Source: Earliella scabrosa (taxonomy: Eukaryota > Basidiomycota > Agaricomycetes > Polyporales > Polyporaceae). From it: 64,000 nt of DNA. A program made the translations under genes and the position numbers. The notes under the pieces were generated by a model that had not been told where the DNA came from, did no database searches, and saw only the letters and a program-made list of their open reading frames with translations. Below are positions 25,382 through 36,019 of this stretch, piece after piece. The stretch's first letter is position 1. The number at the start of each line of letters is the position of its first letter. The stretch is taken from NCBI GenBank assembly GCA_022605405.1, contig JABYQQ010000002.1:2046001-2110000 (forward strand). Reading direction: 5' to 3'.

Positions 25382-28300
25382 ATGAGCGCAAGGCGCAAGT
25401 CACTCCACGGCTCAGCCAACTCGACGGGACGTATACAATCTGGTGGAGACATTGAGGAAGGAGTAGCAGGGTCGTCGGTGGATTCGTTGGATAGTGTGCG
25501 TGCGAAATGGGTACAGGACAGGCAGGCAGAGTTGGACAGGATATTCGACACGCATGATTCCTTGGTGCGTCCACACGGTTCGTGCTGCTTCAGCATCTGA
25601 TGTGCGCGAATGCCAGGTTCGGGAGGCATTTCATTTGGAGAAATTCGTGTCACTTCTTTCATACGACCCGAAGGTATGTTTATTCTTCTTCCCTCACTCT
25701 CGTGGAGGGACCGCCTACAGGGATCCTCTCATCATCTTGAGCATGCTATGGGGCTCCCAGCTGCATCCAATCAGCATCTGATGGCAGCAGCAAAGGCAAG
25801 GGCCCGCTCTTTCGCTCTTGACGCGCAATCGGTTGTGCTGCTAGTGCGAAACAACCGTGCCCTCTTTCGCATCCAGCCCAAAGTTCAGTTTCTTTGAAGT
25901 TTCCACGTACATAAACGGCCTGAGAGCTGCATACATAAGTACCCAATTGTCAGAGCACTCATCCATCTACTGTATCTCGCGAGCTAGTCTCAGAGGCGCA
26001 CCAGTCCACGACATTGTTGGCGGTACTGTTCAACTTCTCCCTTCCGGATCCGTCTATTTCCATATGAATATTATACTCATTTATGATATGCTACCCAGGT
26101 CGCCAAGGAAGATCGCTCGGACGTCTTTCAGAGAGTGAGTGATTCCCCGTCATTCACCTATATGCACCTTCACACTGTACACCCAGTTCCAAGCCCAATA
26201 CGATCTCGTAGACCATACCGCTTCTGCCGGACCTTCCCGACGCACTACTAGACGTGCACACACAGAACGCCTGCAGGATCTCAAAGTCCACGGACCTCCC
26301 GAGTCCCCGATACCTGTGGCAAAACGAGCCCAGAAGAGAATAGACGGTGCCGGTCCAAGCGCCTCGTTCTGGGACATCAAGGCTGAGGCGAAATCGAAGG
26401 GCAAACAGACCAGTACTGCGGCAAACGATGTGACATCCCCACAAGCTAGTCATGTGAGGAAGGGAAAGAATAAGCAAATCGTGTTTGAGTCTCCTGCAAC
26501 TTCACCAGCCTCGAAGGGCAAGTCTGTCCAACAAGCTGTCGCTTCGGATGGGCTGTCTACCATACGAGACGTACCACATCAAGCAGATGGACTTACCCAA
26601 CCTCCTCCGCGCAAGAAACGGCGGATCACGCAGGATATCCCTCTTCCTCGTCATACGCTAAGATCCGCGACATCCATGCCCGACCTCACTCCCCAAACTC
26701 CCCTTACATCTGCACTCTCATCTCGGCCATCGAATGGCGCTACGATTCGCTCGGGCGATGCTGAGCCTACCCCATCACCAGTCAAACACCCAATCCCGCG
26801 CGTCAAGCTGATCGTACGCAGACCGCCGACCATACTCACGAATCCGGAGCAGAAACCGAAACCGCCACTACACGGAGGGTCTGTTGATGCGCTACTCTCG
26901 TCGTTCACGTACAGGTATGACCGAGAGGTTAATCCTGAGGAACTCGCTGCCGACCTCGCAGAAGAGCTCGGTCTATGGCGGCGCGTAGATGCACTTCGGC
27001 GCCAAGGCCGCTTTCTCGACAGATCGTCGTACACGTTCATCGGTCCGCCGCCCCAGGATGCGTGGGCGAGCATCGTTTCTCAGATTGAACACGCAGGGTC
27101 AAAATTCGTTGACGGGCGAGAGATGGCTGCGAACGTTGCAGGCAAGATGCGGAAGTACTGGGAGGGCGAGAACAAGGCCGAGGAGGCGCGTATGAGGAAC
27201 TTGGCGCGTTCAACGCTGAAAATGGTGATTGAACAGTGGAAGAAGGCGGTATACGTGAGTGACTCGTGAGCTTCGGAGTTCCATGTGAGATTGACCCGTT
27301 TCCTGCACAGCACGTACGCGAGCAAGCACGACTGGAATGGGAGGAGGAGGAGCGGAGACGAGGTCAGGAGCATCTGAACGCGATCCTTGACCAATCCGGG
27401 CAGATCTTATCCATACAGCTGCATGATCTCGCCAGGGACTCGCGTAGCAGGTCTCGGAGCATCTCTACGCCGGGACGCGAACCCACGCCTGCCGCCTCCG
27501 AGGTGCTGACGAATGGGTCGGACGATGACAAGTCTGGGTCCGACGCAGAAAGCTCTGACTCCGAATCCCCGGCCGACGACGAGAGCATCACGATGCTGGT
27601 ACCGGATTTCGAGGCCGAGAGCGTCTCTCAGGCTGGGAGGTCGCCGCGAAGTGGCAGCATGGAAATCGACATGGACCTAGAGACCACCAACTCGGAGGAC
27701 GGCGACAATGATCCCCAAGTTGCCTCACCTGAGCCTCTAGAGGTAGATCTCACTAGCTGTGGCGCAAGACTGATGGAAGAGGGCGTGGAACCGGCGACTC
27801 CCTCAATTCCCTATGTATCAAAGATGCCTTTGTCTATGGATCTCGATGTGGAGGTCGGGGCGCCTTCATCACCTTCCAACGCGCAAGACCCACAGGCCAC
27901 GATACAACGACCCAGGCTTAGCTACGTCCCATCAGAATCGATCTCCACACCAACATCATTGTTGATGTATTCGCCCACTTCTCTGACATCCCCCCTGCAC
28001 GCTTCGCCTGTTCCAGAATCAGCTGTAGACGCACCACCAGACATCGCGATGGCTGACATTGATACTATGCCTCCTCGGCTTTCCGCAGACATAACCGCTC
28101 CCATCCCTCCATCTGCGACATCTGAAGCGCCTTCTGGCGACGCGACACCAGCTGCAGAAGATGACATCGTGGATGATGAACTCACGGACGAGGAGGATAC
28201 GTCCATTCCTTACTACCTGCGTCCCTACGCCGTTGCTCCTATAGAGTGGGACCCGCAGTCCAAGGTCAAACCCCCGTTGCTTCTCCGAGGCACGTTGCGT

Positions 28301-30995
28301 CCATATCAACAGGCTGGCTTGGAGTGGCTTGCGAGTATTCATACCCGCAATCTCAACGGCATACTCGCGGACGAGATGGGTCTGGGGCAAGTCCGTCGCT
28401 GCTATCGTAAGTCAAATTTGCTGATTGCTTGTAACAGGAAAACCATTCAAACTATTGCACTCCTCGCACATCTCGCTTGCGATCGTGGCATATGGGGTCC
28501 GCATCTCATCATTGTGCCAACGAGCGTACTCCTCAATTGGGAGATGGAGTTCAAGAAGTTTTTACCGGGGTTCAAGGTCCTCAGCTACCACGGCAACACG
28601 AAGCAGCGAAAGGAGCTGCGGCAGGGGTGGAACAACAAGTACCACTTCAACGCCTGCATCACGTCGTACACGCTCGCGAGCCGCGATTCGCACGTGTTCA
28701 AGCGGAAGCGGTGGTACTACATGATCCTCGACGAGGCGCATATGATCAAGAACTTCAAGTCACAGCGGTGGAACATCCTCCTCATGTTCCGCTCGTTCCG
28801 CCGCCTGCTCCTGACTGGGACACCTCTGCAGAACAACCTGACCGAACTGTGGGCGCTTCTACAATTCTTGATGTCCGGCACGGACTTCGCAAATCTCAAG
28901 GAGTTCGGAGAATGGTTTGCGAGTGAGTTGGATTCGTTCTAGTGCATGATGTCGTCTGATCAGGTTACATAGACCCCCTGGAGAGAGCGATTGAACTCGG
29001 AGCTATAGATGACGAAACTCAGCAGCGGGTGTCAAAGCTTCACATGGTCCTGCGTCCATACCTCCTCCGTCGGCTCAAGCGCGACGTCGAGAAGGAACTA
29101 CCGCAGAAATACGAGCACATCGTCATGTGCCCCCTGTCGAAACGTCAGCGCTTCCTCTATGACGAGTTTATGGCTCGCGCCGAGACCCGCCATGACCTGC
29201 AGTCGGGCGTGTACCAGAAGATCGCCAACATCCTGATGCAGCTCAGGAAGGTCGTCAATCACCCTGATCTCTTCGAAGTCCGGCAGATCGTCACATCGTT
29301 CGCTATGCAGCGCTCCGCAATCGCAGATTACGAGATCAAAGAGCTGCTCGTTCGCCGACGGCTTCTGGCGGAGTCTGACGAGGACAAGCTCAACCTCGAC
29401 TTCCTCAGATTGCGTTTCGTCGAGTCCACCGGTGCTTCCGAGATCGCTGCTCGAGAGACACGCCGCCTTGATGGAACCGACTTCTTGCCCATGATTACCG
29501 AACTGCCCGGCGAGCCCCCTCCACGCGATACCCGAACGATCGCTGGCTTCAGAACTTTCAGAGCCTACCAACAACGCGCCGCTACCATTGCACGATGGGC
29601 TCAAATTGGGTACGTTAACCGTATGCGATGCAATCGGTCACCCGTCTACAGTGCAGAAACACTTGCGCTCGTCCAGCGCTTCTACGATCCTCTCGCCCCT
29701 CCTGGTGTCCAAACCCATCCTCTGCAATATTTGACCACCCCCGAGAGGGCTCGGTCTGCCATCAAGTCCTATGCTGACCGTGCGGAAGACATGGCGCCTC
29801 TCATTGACCGCTTTGCTTTCGCGACTCCGACCGTTGTGGCGCGCGATATGCCTGGCATCACACTGGCCGGTGTGCCGCCGGAAATTCTCGACGCTGCGAA
29901 GGAGCCCGATTTCGACGCATCGCTCCACCGCGCAAGCGTGAAGCTTCAAATCGCGTTCCCGGACCCGTCGTTACTCCAATATGACTGTGGGAAGCTTCAA
30001 GTGCTGGCGAAGCTCCTGCGCGAGCGGAAGGCCGGGGGCCATCGCATCCTCATCTTCACGCAAATGACGAGGATCTTGGACATCCTCGAGATCTTCCTCA
30101 ACATCCACGGCTACCTGTACCTGCGGCTCGACGGTGCGACGAAAATCGAGGATCGGCAGTACATCACGGAGCGCTTCAACTCCGACCCACGGATCTTCTG
30201 CTTCATCTCGTCTTCGCGATCGGGAGGCGTCGGCATCAAGTACGTTTCACTTTGTGACTTTCGGTTGACGCCGACATTCTGACTCTCGTCTCAGCTTGAC
30301 CGGCGCAGATACTGTCATTTTCTACGACAGCGACTTCAATCCCCAGATGGATCGCCAGTGTGAAGACAGGTTGGTAGCGTGGGTCACTTGAACTTTTGCG
30401 ATTCTGACCGCGGATGCGCTTTCTCCTCAGAGCACATCGCATCGGCCAGATTCGCGACGTGCACATCTACCGGTTCATCTCCCAGCACACGGTCGAGGAG
30501 GCGCTGCTGCGCAAAGCGAACCAGAAGCGCTCGCTCGACGACATCGTCATCCAGAAGGGCGAATTCGACTGGCGCACGCTCTTCACAGACACGAACGAGG
30601 GCGCAATGACTCGTGCGCTTGGTGAGTTCGAAGACGCCGAGGACGCGCAGGCCGCCCAAATCGCGGCCCGGGAGGAGCTGCAGATGGAGGATGAGGATGC
30701 GCAGGACTTTGAGAACGAGCGCGGCGCTGGGAATGTGGCCGCACGTCCTGAGAAGCAGCACGGTACCATGGGACAAGGCGTTGTGGATGACGATTGCCCT
30801 CGGGAGAAGGCGTCCCATGAGGTGGCGTACGAAGCCGTTGTCGAAGTCCCTGCCATCACCGAAGCCGCAGACGATGGCGATGGTCAAGGCGAAGAGGAAG
30901 AGGTCGAAGAGGATGGGCGCACGATCGAGGATTACATGATTGAATTTGTGCAGTCGGACTCGGAGTTCTTTGGCGCCGCTGAGTGGAACGTGTAG
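25382..30995 (+). CDS. swr1: SWR1, Swi2/Snf2 ATPase of the H2A.Z-depositing SWR1 complex
   Basis: SWR1 exchanges H2A for H2A.Z in nucleosomes. Exons: 25382-25564, 25617-25673, 26099-26134, 26187-27254, 27311-28386, 28438-28922, 28964-30239, 30295-30369, 30431-30995 (about 1606 aa). The N-terminus has the SWR1 block DTHDSLVREAFHLEKFVSLL. The HSA region lies about residues 330-480 (MRKYWEGENKAEEARMRNLA, QWKKAVYHVREQARLEWEEE), followed by a long acidic Ser/Asp-rich linker. ATPase lobe 1: ADEMGLGKTIQTIALL near 803-817 and DEAH near 905-908. Lobe 2: RILIFTQMTRILDILEIF, FYDSDFNPQMDRQ, DRAHRIGQ. The intron within the Walker A motif starts GC instead of GT. The start codon is uncertain: the coding frame stays open upstream to about 25296, so a short first exon may be missing. 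A 425 bp intron separates exons 2 and 3. Confidence 0.93.
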
Positions 30996-31196
30996 GTGTG
31001 TGATCAACGATGTCGTGTTCAGGTTTATATGTGTTTCTATCCTATGGTCTATGTCTCCGTACTGCATCTGTGCTCTTGTGTACCCATCTACGCGCTTGTG
31101 CTTGTCGACGCATCTCGTACCTCGCTGGCATAATATCATCATCTTGCGTCCTTCCCCGCTCCTTCCTCCGCGCTAACAGGACCAATCCGCGAGGTG

Positions 31197-32023
31197 CTAC
31201 AGCCCCAGATACATCCTCATGTCAGGAGCCTCGTCGAAGTCTCCACGAGGACGTGACACCCAGCCCCCAACTACCTCATCAAAGTAGACCTCGATCTTCC
31301 ACGTCTTATCCCCGATCCACATTTGCTGGATATATGCATCCCACCATTCGATGCGCGCAGTCTTCGCTTCAGCATCAAATCGGTACCCAGTCACATAGGG
31401 GGCTGGTCCAAGATACTCGTAACTGAGGGGGGCGAACAGACGCATGAGTGACCAGTGCCGGGGGAAGAATGTTGTGTGACCCTCGTACCGTCGCGCGGCG
31501 ATCTCATGTGGAGAGACGAAGTTCACGCCCTTGAAGTTTGGACTGGGCTCCGAGCTGTAGAAGCGATATACCAAGTCGTTCAAGTCGTCACCTTCATGGA
31601 ACCGCAGCTGCGCCACAGTACAGGAGGCGGTCAGTCATCACCGAGACTTGGGTGGTCGAGTCACGACCTACCGACTCATGCCCACGGTCGTCTTCCATGT
31701 GGCGAAGGGGCAGCAACAGCCGTCCCGAGAACGGCGCGGGGCAGTGGGACGGTGGATGTTTCTGCAGCTGGAAGACGCAGTGACCGGCGTGTCAGAACTC
31801 CCCATGCTTGTGGGTGGGGCACGCACCGTCCTACCTCCCATGCATATGTCCTCGTCGTTAGTTCCCGCAGATTGTCGCGGACCTTATCCCGTTCGCGCTC
31901 TAGACTGGCCTCGCGGAGGGAGTAGGGGTCATCTCGCTTCTGCTGCTTCCTGCGGTCTGCTCGACGGTTGATCCATGCCTCTCGGGCGTCCTGCGACCAC
32001 TCACGTCGCATGGCGGATAGCAT
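31197..32023 (-). CDS. uncharacterised protein, 231 aa
   Basis: Minus strand exons are 32023-31835, 31767-31672 and 31607-31197, both introns in phase 0 (gtagga...ttccag; gtaggt...gcgcag). The N-terminus (MLSAMRREWSQDAREAWINR, then RKQQKRDDPYSLREASLERE) is a long charged helix, possibly coiled coil. The C-terminal half is compact and aromatic-rich (FFPRHWSLMRLFAPLSYEYL, ARIEWWDAYIQQMWIGDKTW), suggesting a folded domain I do not recognise. No signal peptide or TM segment. It is convergent with SWR1, with about 200 bp between stop codons. The start lies 16 bp from the target-site duplication of an inverted-repeat transposon, so its 5'UTR or promoter has been altered by the insertion. Confidence 0.7.
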
Positions 32024-32046
32024 GAGCAACAGCGATGACGGTGAGG

Positions 32047-33072
32047 CCCTGTGAGAACTGACAAAGTCTCTATCGGTCTCCGCTGGTCTCCGCTGGTCTC
32101 TGATGGTCTTTTCAGGTCTCAGTTTGTCTTTCGTCGGCAACCTGTCACACAGAGCGTCAATTCAACTCAGTTTTTGAACCTCGTGCACGCATCTGCGAAC
32201 ACTTTTTGAACTGCTCGGCGCACGAGTTGAATTGCTCGCTTCAGTTTGCCATTCGTCCCCCGGCGCTTTCTCATTTCGGCGCACTCCGATTGCTCACTGA
32301 CGTCGACACTCAAAGGGTCGCCCCGCCGTAATGCACCTCTCCGTGTTCCTTGTCTTCCTACCACCACATCGAATCACCTGTGTCTCGCCCTCCCGTGGTT
32401 CCTATCAGGTTTCCTCTGGTCTGGTACGTCAAATCCCTTCATACATTATATGTATATGTCTCTAACTACCACACTGATAGCCTGTTCGGCGTCGGCGACG
32501 GCGAAGCCGGAATCCCGCAGTGGTACACTGTACTACGTGGTAACGGAAGGTGAGTCAGGGCATACAAGGTGGGGCGAGAGGGTCGCAGAGGAGCGGTGGG
32601 CGGACGCGTGAGCAAAGGAGGGCGAGCGAGCAGAGGAGGGCAGGCGAGCGGAGGAGGGCGGGGGGGAGAGTGCGCGGGGCGGGCGGAGGAGTGCGCGGGG
32701 GAAAGTGGGCGGGGCGAGGGAGAGGGGGCGGGGCGGGCGAGGGCAGAGGGCACTGGGTGGCGGCGTAGCTACGCCCGCATACGTACGGGCTCCATACATG
32801 TTCGGTAGAGAGGAATGGAAGATCATCTGACGACGTCATTGGATCCGGATGTGCGATGACGCCAGCGAGAGAAAGAGCGAGGGAGCAAGAGCAACCTGCA
32901 ATTGCTAGAGACAATGAGAGACGAGATGAGACTGAGGGAGACCCGTAGAGACTTATGGAGACCAGCCGTGGTTGGTCCCTTCCAGCTCCACGGCTGTCTC
33001 TGTCGGTCTCGCCTCGTCTCTTCTGTCAGAGACCAGGCGAGACCGATAGAGACTTTGTCAGTTCTCACAGGG
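32047..33072. mobile_element. 1,026 bp non-autonomous inverted-repeat DNA transposon (MITE-like)
   Basis: The left end 32047-32080 and right end 33039-33072 are perfect inverted copies over 34 bp (starting CCCTGTGAGAACTGACAAAG); pairing continues to 44 bp with two mismatches. Flanks carry a 7 bp direct repeat GGTGAGG (32040-32046 and 33073-33079). This could be counted as 8 bp with one mismatch, the size typical of hAT elements. Subterminal GGTCTC/GAGACC repeats occur at both ends. The interior is low complexity, with a G-rich purine tract about 32560-32760, and encodes no transposase, so it must be mobilised in trans. Apparent reading frames inside are low-complexity artefacts. Confidence 0.82.
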
Positions 33073-33079
33073 GGTGAGG

Positions 33080-33602
33080 TGCAAAGAGAAATTTGCGTAC
33101 TTGGACGTGCTAGGTATGCTTGTCGTGGCTTGTGAAGGAGACGTTAACAAGTTCGTTGCCAGGATCCGCATTTGTGGGCGCCCGGGCCGAGGCGATGGCA
33201 GCGCACTTCTGAACTCAGGTGTCAACATATCATTGTGGCATACTGGTGCCCATTTCATTCGTCTATCGTCTGTATCGACATGCTACATCAGTGGTGTCAT
33301 ATATCTTCTATCTAGGTGATGGTAAGGTCGTTCAAGATCTCCGACTTCGAGTCGACACTCCAGGCCTCGGATCCCGCGTCCTCGTCTTGCCCACGTCCCA
33401 TATGATAGTGTGTCGCCATAGGTGCCATCTAGATCCCTCTCCCAACCGCAATTTCAATGGAGGTGAGGCCCAAAGGGTTAACCTCCATCTGCCACCAGCG
33501 TGCCTTCTGTCATGACACCTGTGCCTCCAACCCCAAGCTTCTCGCCCCAATCTTCAATCTTTAAGCCGTATCTCATCAAAGGCCACCGCGAGCATCCACC
33601 CA
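33080..33602. other. intergenic between transposon and transporter gene
   Basis: No gene recognised; contains the 3' flank of the transporter. Confidence 0.5.
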
Positions 33603-36019
33603 TCACCCCCGATGCTCGACATACACCTGCCCGACCAGCACCGCACACGCCACGCCCATCGCGACGGCCGAAATCGGGAGGTTGAGCACCAGAAACTGCC
33701 GCGCGCGCACGTGCACGCCCTTCTGGCGCAGGATCGCGCGCCACAGCAAGCCCGCGAGCGAGGCCGAGAACGCGAGCGTGAACGCGCCAAAGTTGGACCC
33801 GAGCGCGAGCGCGTAGATCGCGCCTTCGCGCGCGCGCGGGTCCACCGCGGGGGCGGCGGCGGAGGGGGAGGCGGACCCGGACCAGAGCTGGAGCACGCGC
33901 GCGAGGAGGATCGTCGCCCCAATGTTCGTCCCGCAGAACTGCGTGAAACCCACCGGTAGTCAATATTCAATGTCAGGCGCGGTCCACAGGCACAAGATCA
34001 ACTACTCACGTTGCACAGCAGACACGAGAGGAGGGCCATCCCGCCAACAGCACCGACGACGCCCGTGCGCCCCACCCACGCGGCCCACCAGCGCGCAAAG
34101 AGCTCGACCCAGCCCTTGGTCGAGAGCCCCTGGACGAGGACGAACATGAGCAGCGCGAAGGGCACGAGCGCGACGGGCAGCCTCTCTCCGATGTGCGCGA
34201 CGGTCGGGAACGCGTCTGCCGCGTGCGCGCCGAGGGTGGTGAGCGCGGTGAGCAGGTCGCGATGGGCCCTGTGTGGGTTTTTGAGAGGGGCGGCGGAGAG
34301 GGGCGGAGCGAGCGTCGTCGGTGAGCGTGAGCTGAGGTCCTGCAGCTCGTGCTGCTCCTGCCCGATCCCAACGTGCGGTACGACTTGTGGGTGGGAAGGA
34401 GGGACTACGCCAGACACCTCCTCCTCGGGCCGCACCGCCGCACCGTCCTCGCTCCCTGCTTGCTTCTTCAATTTCGACATAGACACGGTCCTCGACCCGT
34501 GCGTCGTCCAGTCGTAGTGCAAGTCCCGCATGAGCATGACAACAGCAGGGGGCACAGTGACCTGCCACACCGGCACGTCGATCGTGCTCACGCCCACGAG
34601 CACGCCCAACGTGACCAGCAACAACCCGCTCCCAAACACCGCGCCGCGCGCGTCGACGAGCGTCGCGCGCACCTCGGCCGCGCTCAGCCCGATGTCGATG
34701 CGGCGCGGGACGAGCGCGGGGGCGCGGAACATGTAGAGGAGGAGCGGGAAGACGCAGAGCGCGGCGGCGAGGAAGGGGAGGACGACGTGCGCGGCGTAGG
34801 AGAGGAAGGAGATGGAGAACGCGCCGGAGAGGACGAGGTTCGTCGGGTTTGAGGAGACGAGCACGACGGATGCTGTGGAACCGGAAGCGGAAGCATATAT
34901 CAGCCTCTGCATACGTGCAGCGAAGAGACGAGAAGTGAAGTCGGAGGGAACGGACGCTCTCGCACTGCGTGGTCATTGAAGGTCTGAAGTCTGGGCTGTC
35001 TGCACGAATCTCCGTGTAAGCAGTGATGTCCGTGCATCCAACGGGATGGAACTTCAAGAGTCTGATTTAGCCCGTGATTTCGAGACCCAAAACGGAGACA
35101 CCAGCGGAGATATCGACGAACGCATGGACTCACCCATATTAGCAGCGGCGAACTGCGCGAAGATCCACGCCGTGGGCGGCGTAATGCTAAACAAAGCCGG
35201 AGAACGGTCAACATGAGCACTCTCCGTCTCCACCGAAAGAAGAGCGCGTGGACATACCCCGCCACCCTCGTGAAATACGCGAGGAACGCCGTGCCGGACA
35301 GTATGATCGGGTCCTACACGCACACCGCGCATCAGCCCTCAAATTCCGGATGCGCGCACACCCAAATCCGAGACTCACGTTTCCGACGACGACCCCGGAG
35401 ACGAGGAAGAAGAGGTAGAGGTACGCGAACAGCCGGCGGCCAGAGGACCCGCCCTTGCTCGCGACCCAGAACGCGAGGAAGCGGAAGAGGCCGGTCGCGT
35501 CGAGCGAGATGGAGATGTACGCCTGCCCATGCGAACGTTGCGGTCAGCATATCCACACCACGTTGGCATTCGCGAGAGCGAGTAAGTACTAGTGCCACGC
35601 ACGAGCGAGAGGAAGAGCGCCATGATGTTCAGCGGCTGTATCCCGCCGGTCCCGACGATGCCGTCGCGGAGGGTGCGCCCGTCGAACGCGCCGGCGGCGA
35701 GGAGGACGAGGACGGAGAGGAGGGGGACGGTGATGAGGTTAAGCGGGAGGTGACGGGGCTTTGGGGGCGCGTGCATGTGTGGGATGATGTGGAGGACGGC
35801 GAGGGCGTGGTGCGCTGTCTGGAGGAGCACGAGCGGGAGGGGGACGCGGAGGGGGAAGATGACCGCGAAATCTAGGATGGGGATTCGATTAGTCGCGACT
35901 GTGAATATCTGGGGAAAGGAGGGAAACGACGCACTGGAGAGGAAGAAGAGGACGAGCGTCAGTATGGCTTGCCAGTTCCCGACAGAGGGGGCGGATGCAG
36001 AGCTGTCCATGGACGACAT
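33603..36019 (-). CDS. ArsB/CitMHS-type anion transporter, 601 aa
   Basis: Minus strand exons: 36019-35935, 35871-35603, 35522-35379, 35313-35258, 35186-35134, 34872-34010, 33938-33603. Many hydrophobic segments are seen (ILTLVLFFLS, LLSVLVLLAAGAF, LNIMALFLSL, FLFLVSGVVVG-like, VVLPFLAAALCVFPLLLYMF, VALVPFALLMFVLVQG, GAVGGMALLSCLLCN). Family landmarks of ion-transporter superfamily permeases are AYISISLDATG, ASVVLVSSNPTNLVL and NIGATILLARVLQL. A hydrophilic loop of about 90 residues (around KLKKQAGSEDGAAVRPEEEV) splits the two halves, as is common in this fungal group. Substrate cannot be read from sequence; arsenite, citrate-like anions or silicate are the known choices. Plasma membrane location is likely. 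Confidence 0.82.

Noticed and set aside
32466..32914. Overlapping frames inside the transposon
   Set aside because: They translate a G-rich purine tract into Pro/Ala/Ser or Gly/Arg/Glu repeats on opposite strands; no transposase motif.
34002..35057. Long minus-strand frame with Arg/Ala-rich product
   Set aside because: It is a different frame of the transporter exon 34872-34010, whose hydrophobic frame fits the permease family and the splice sites.
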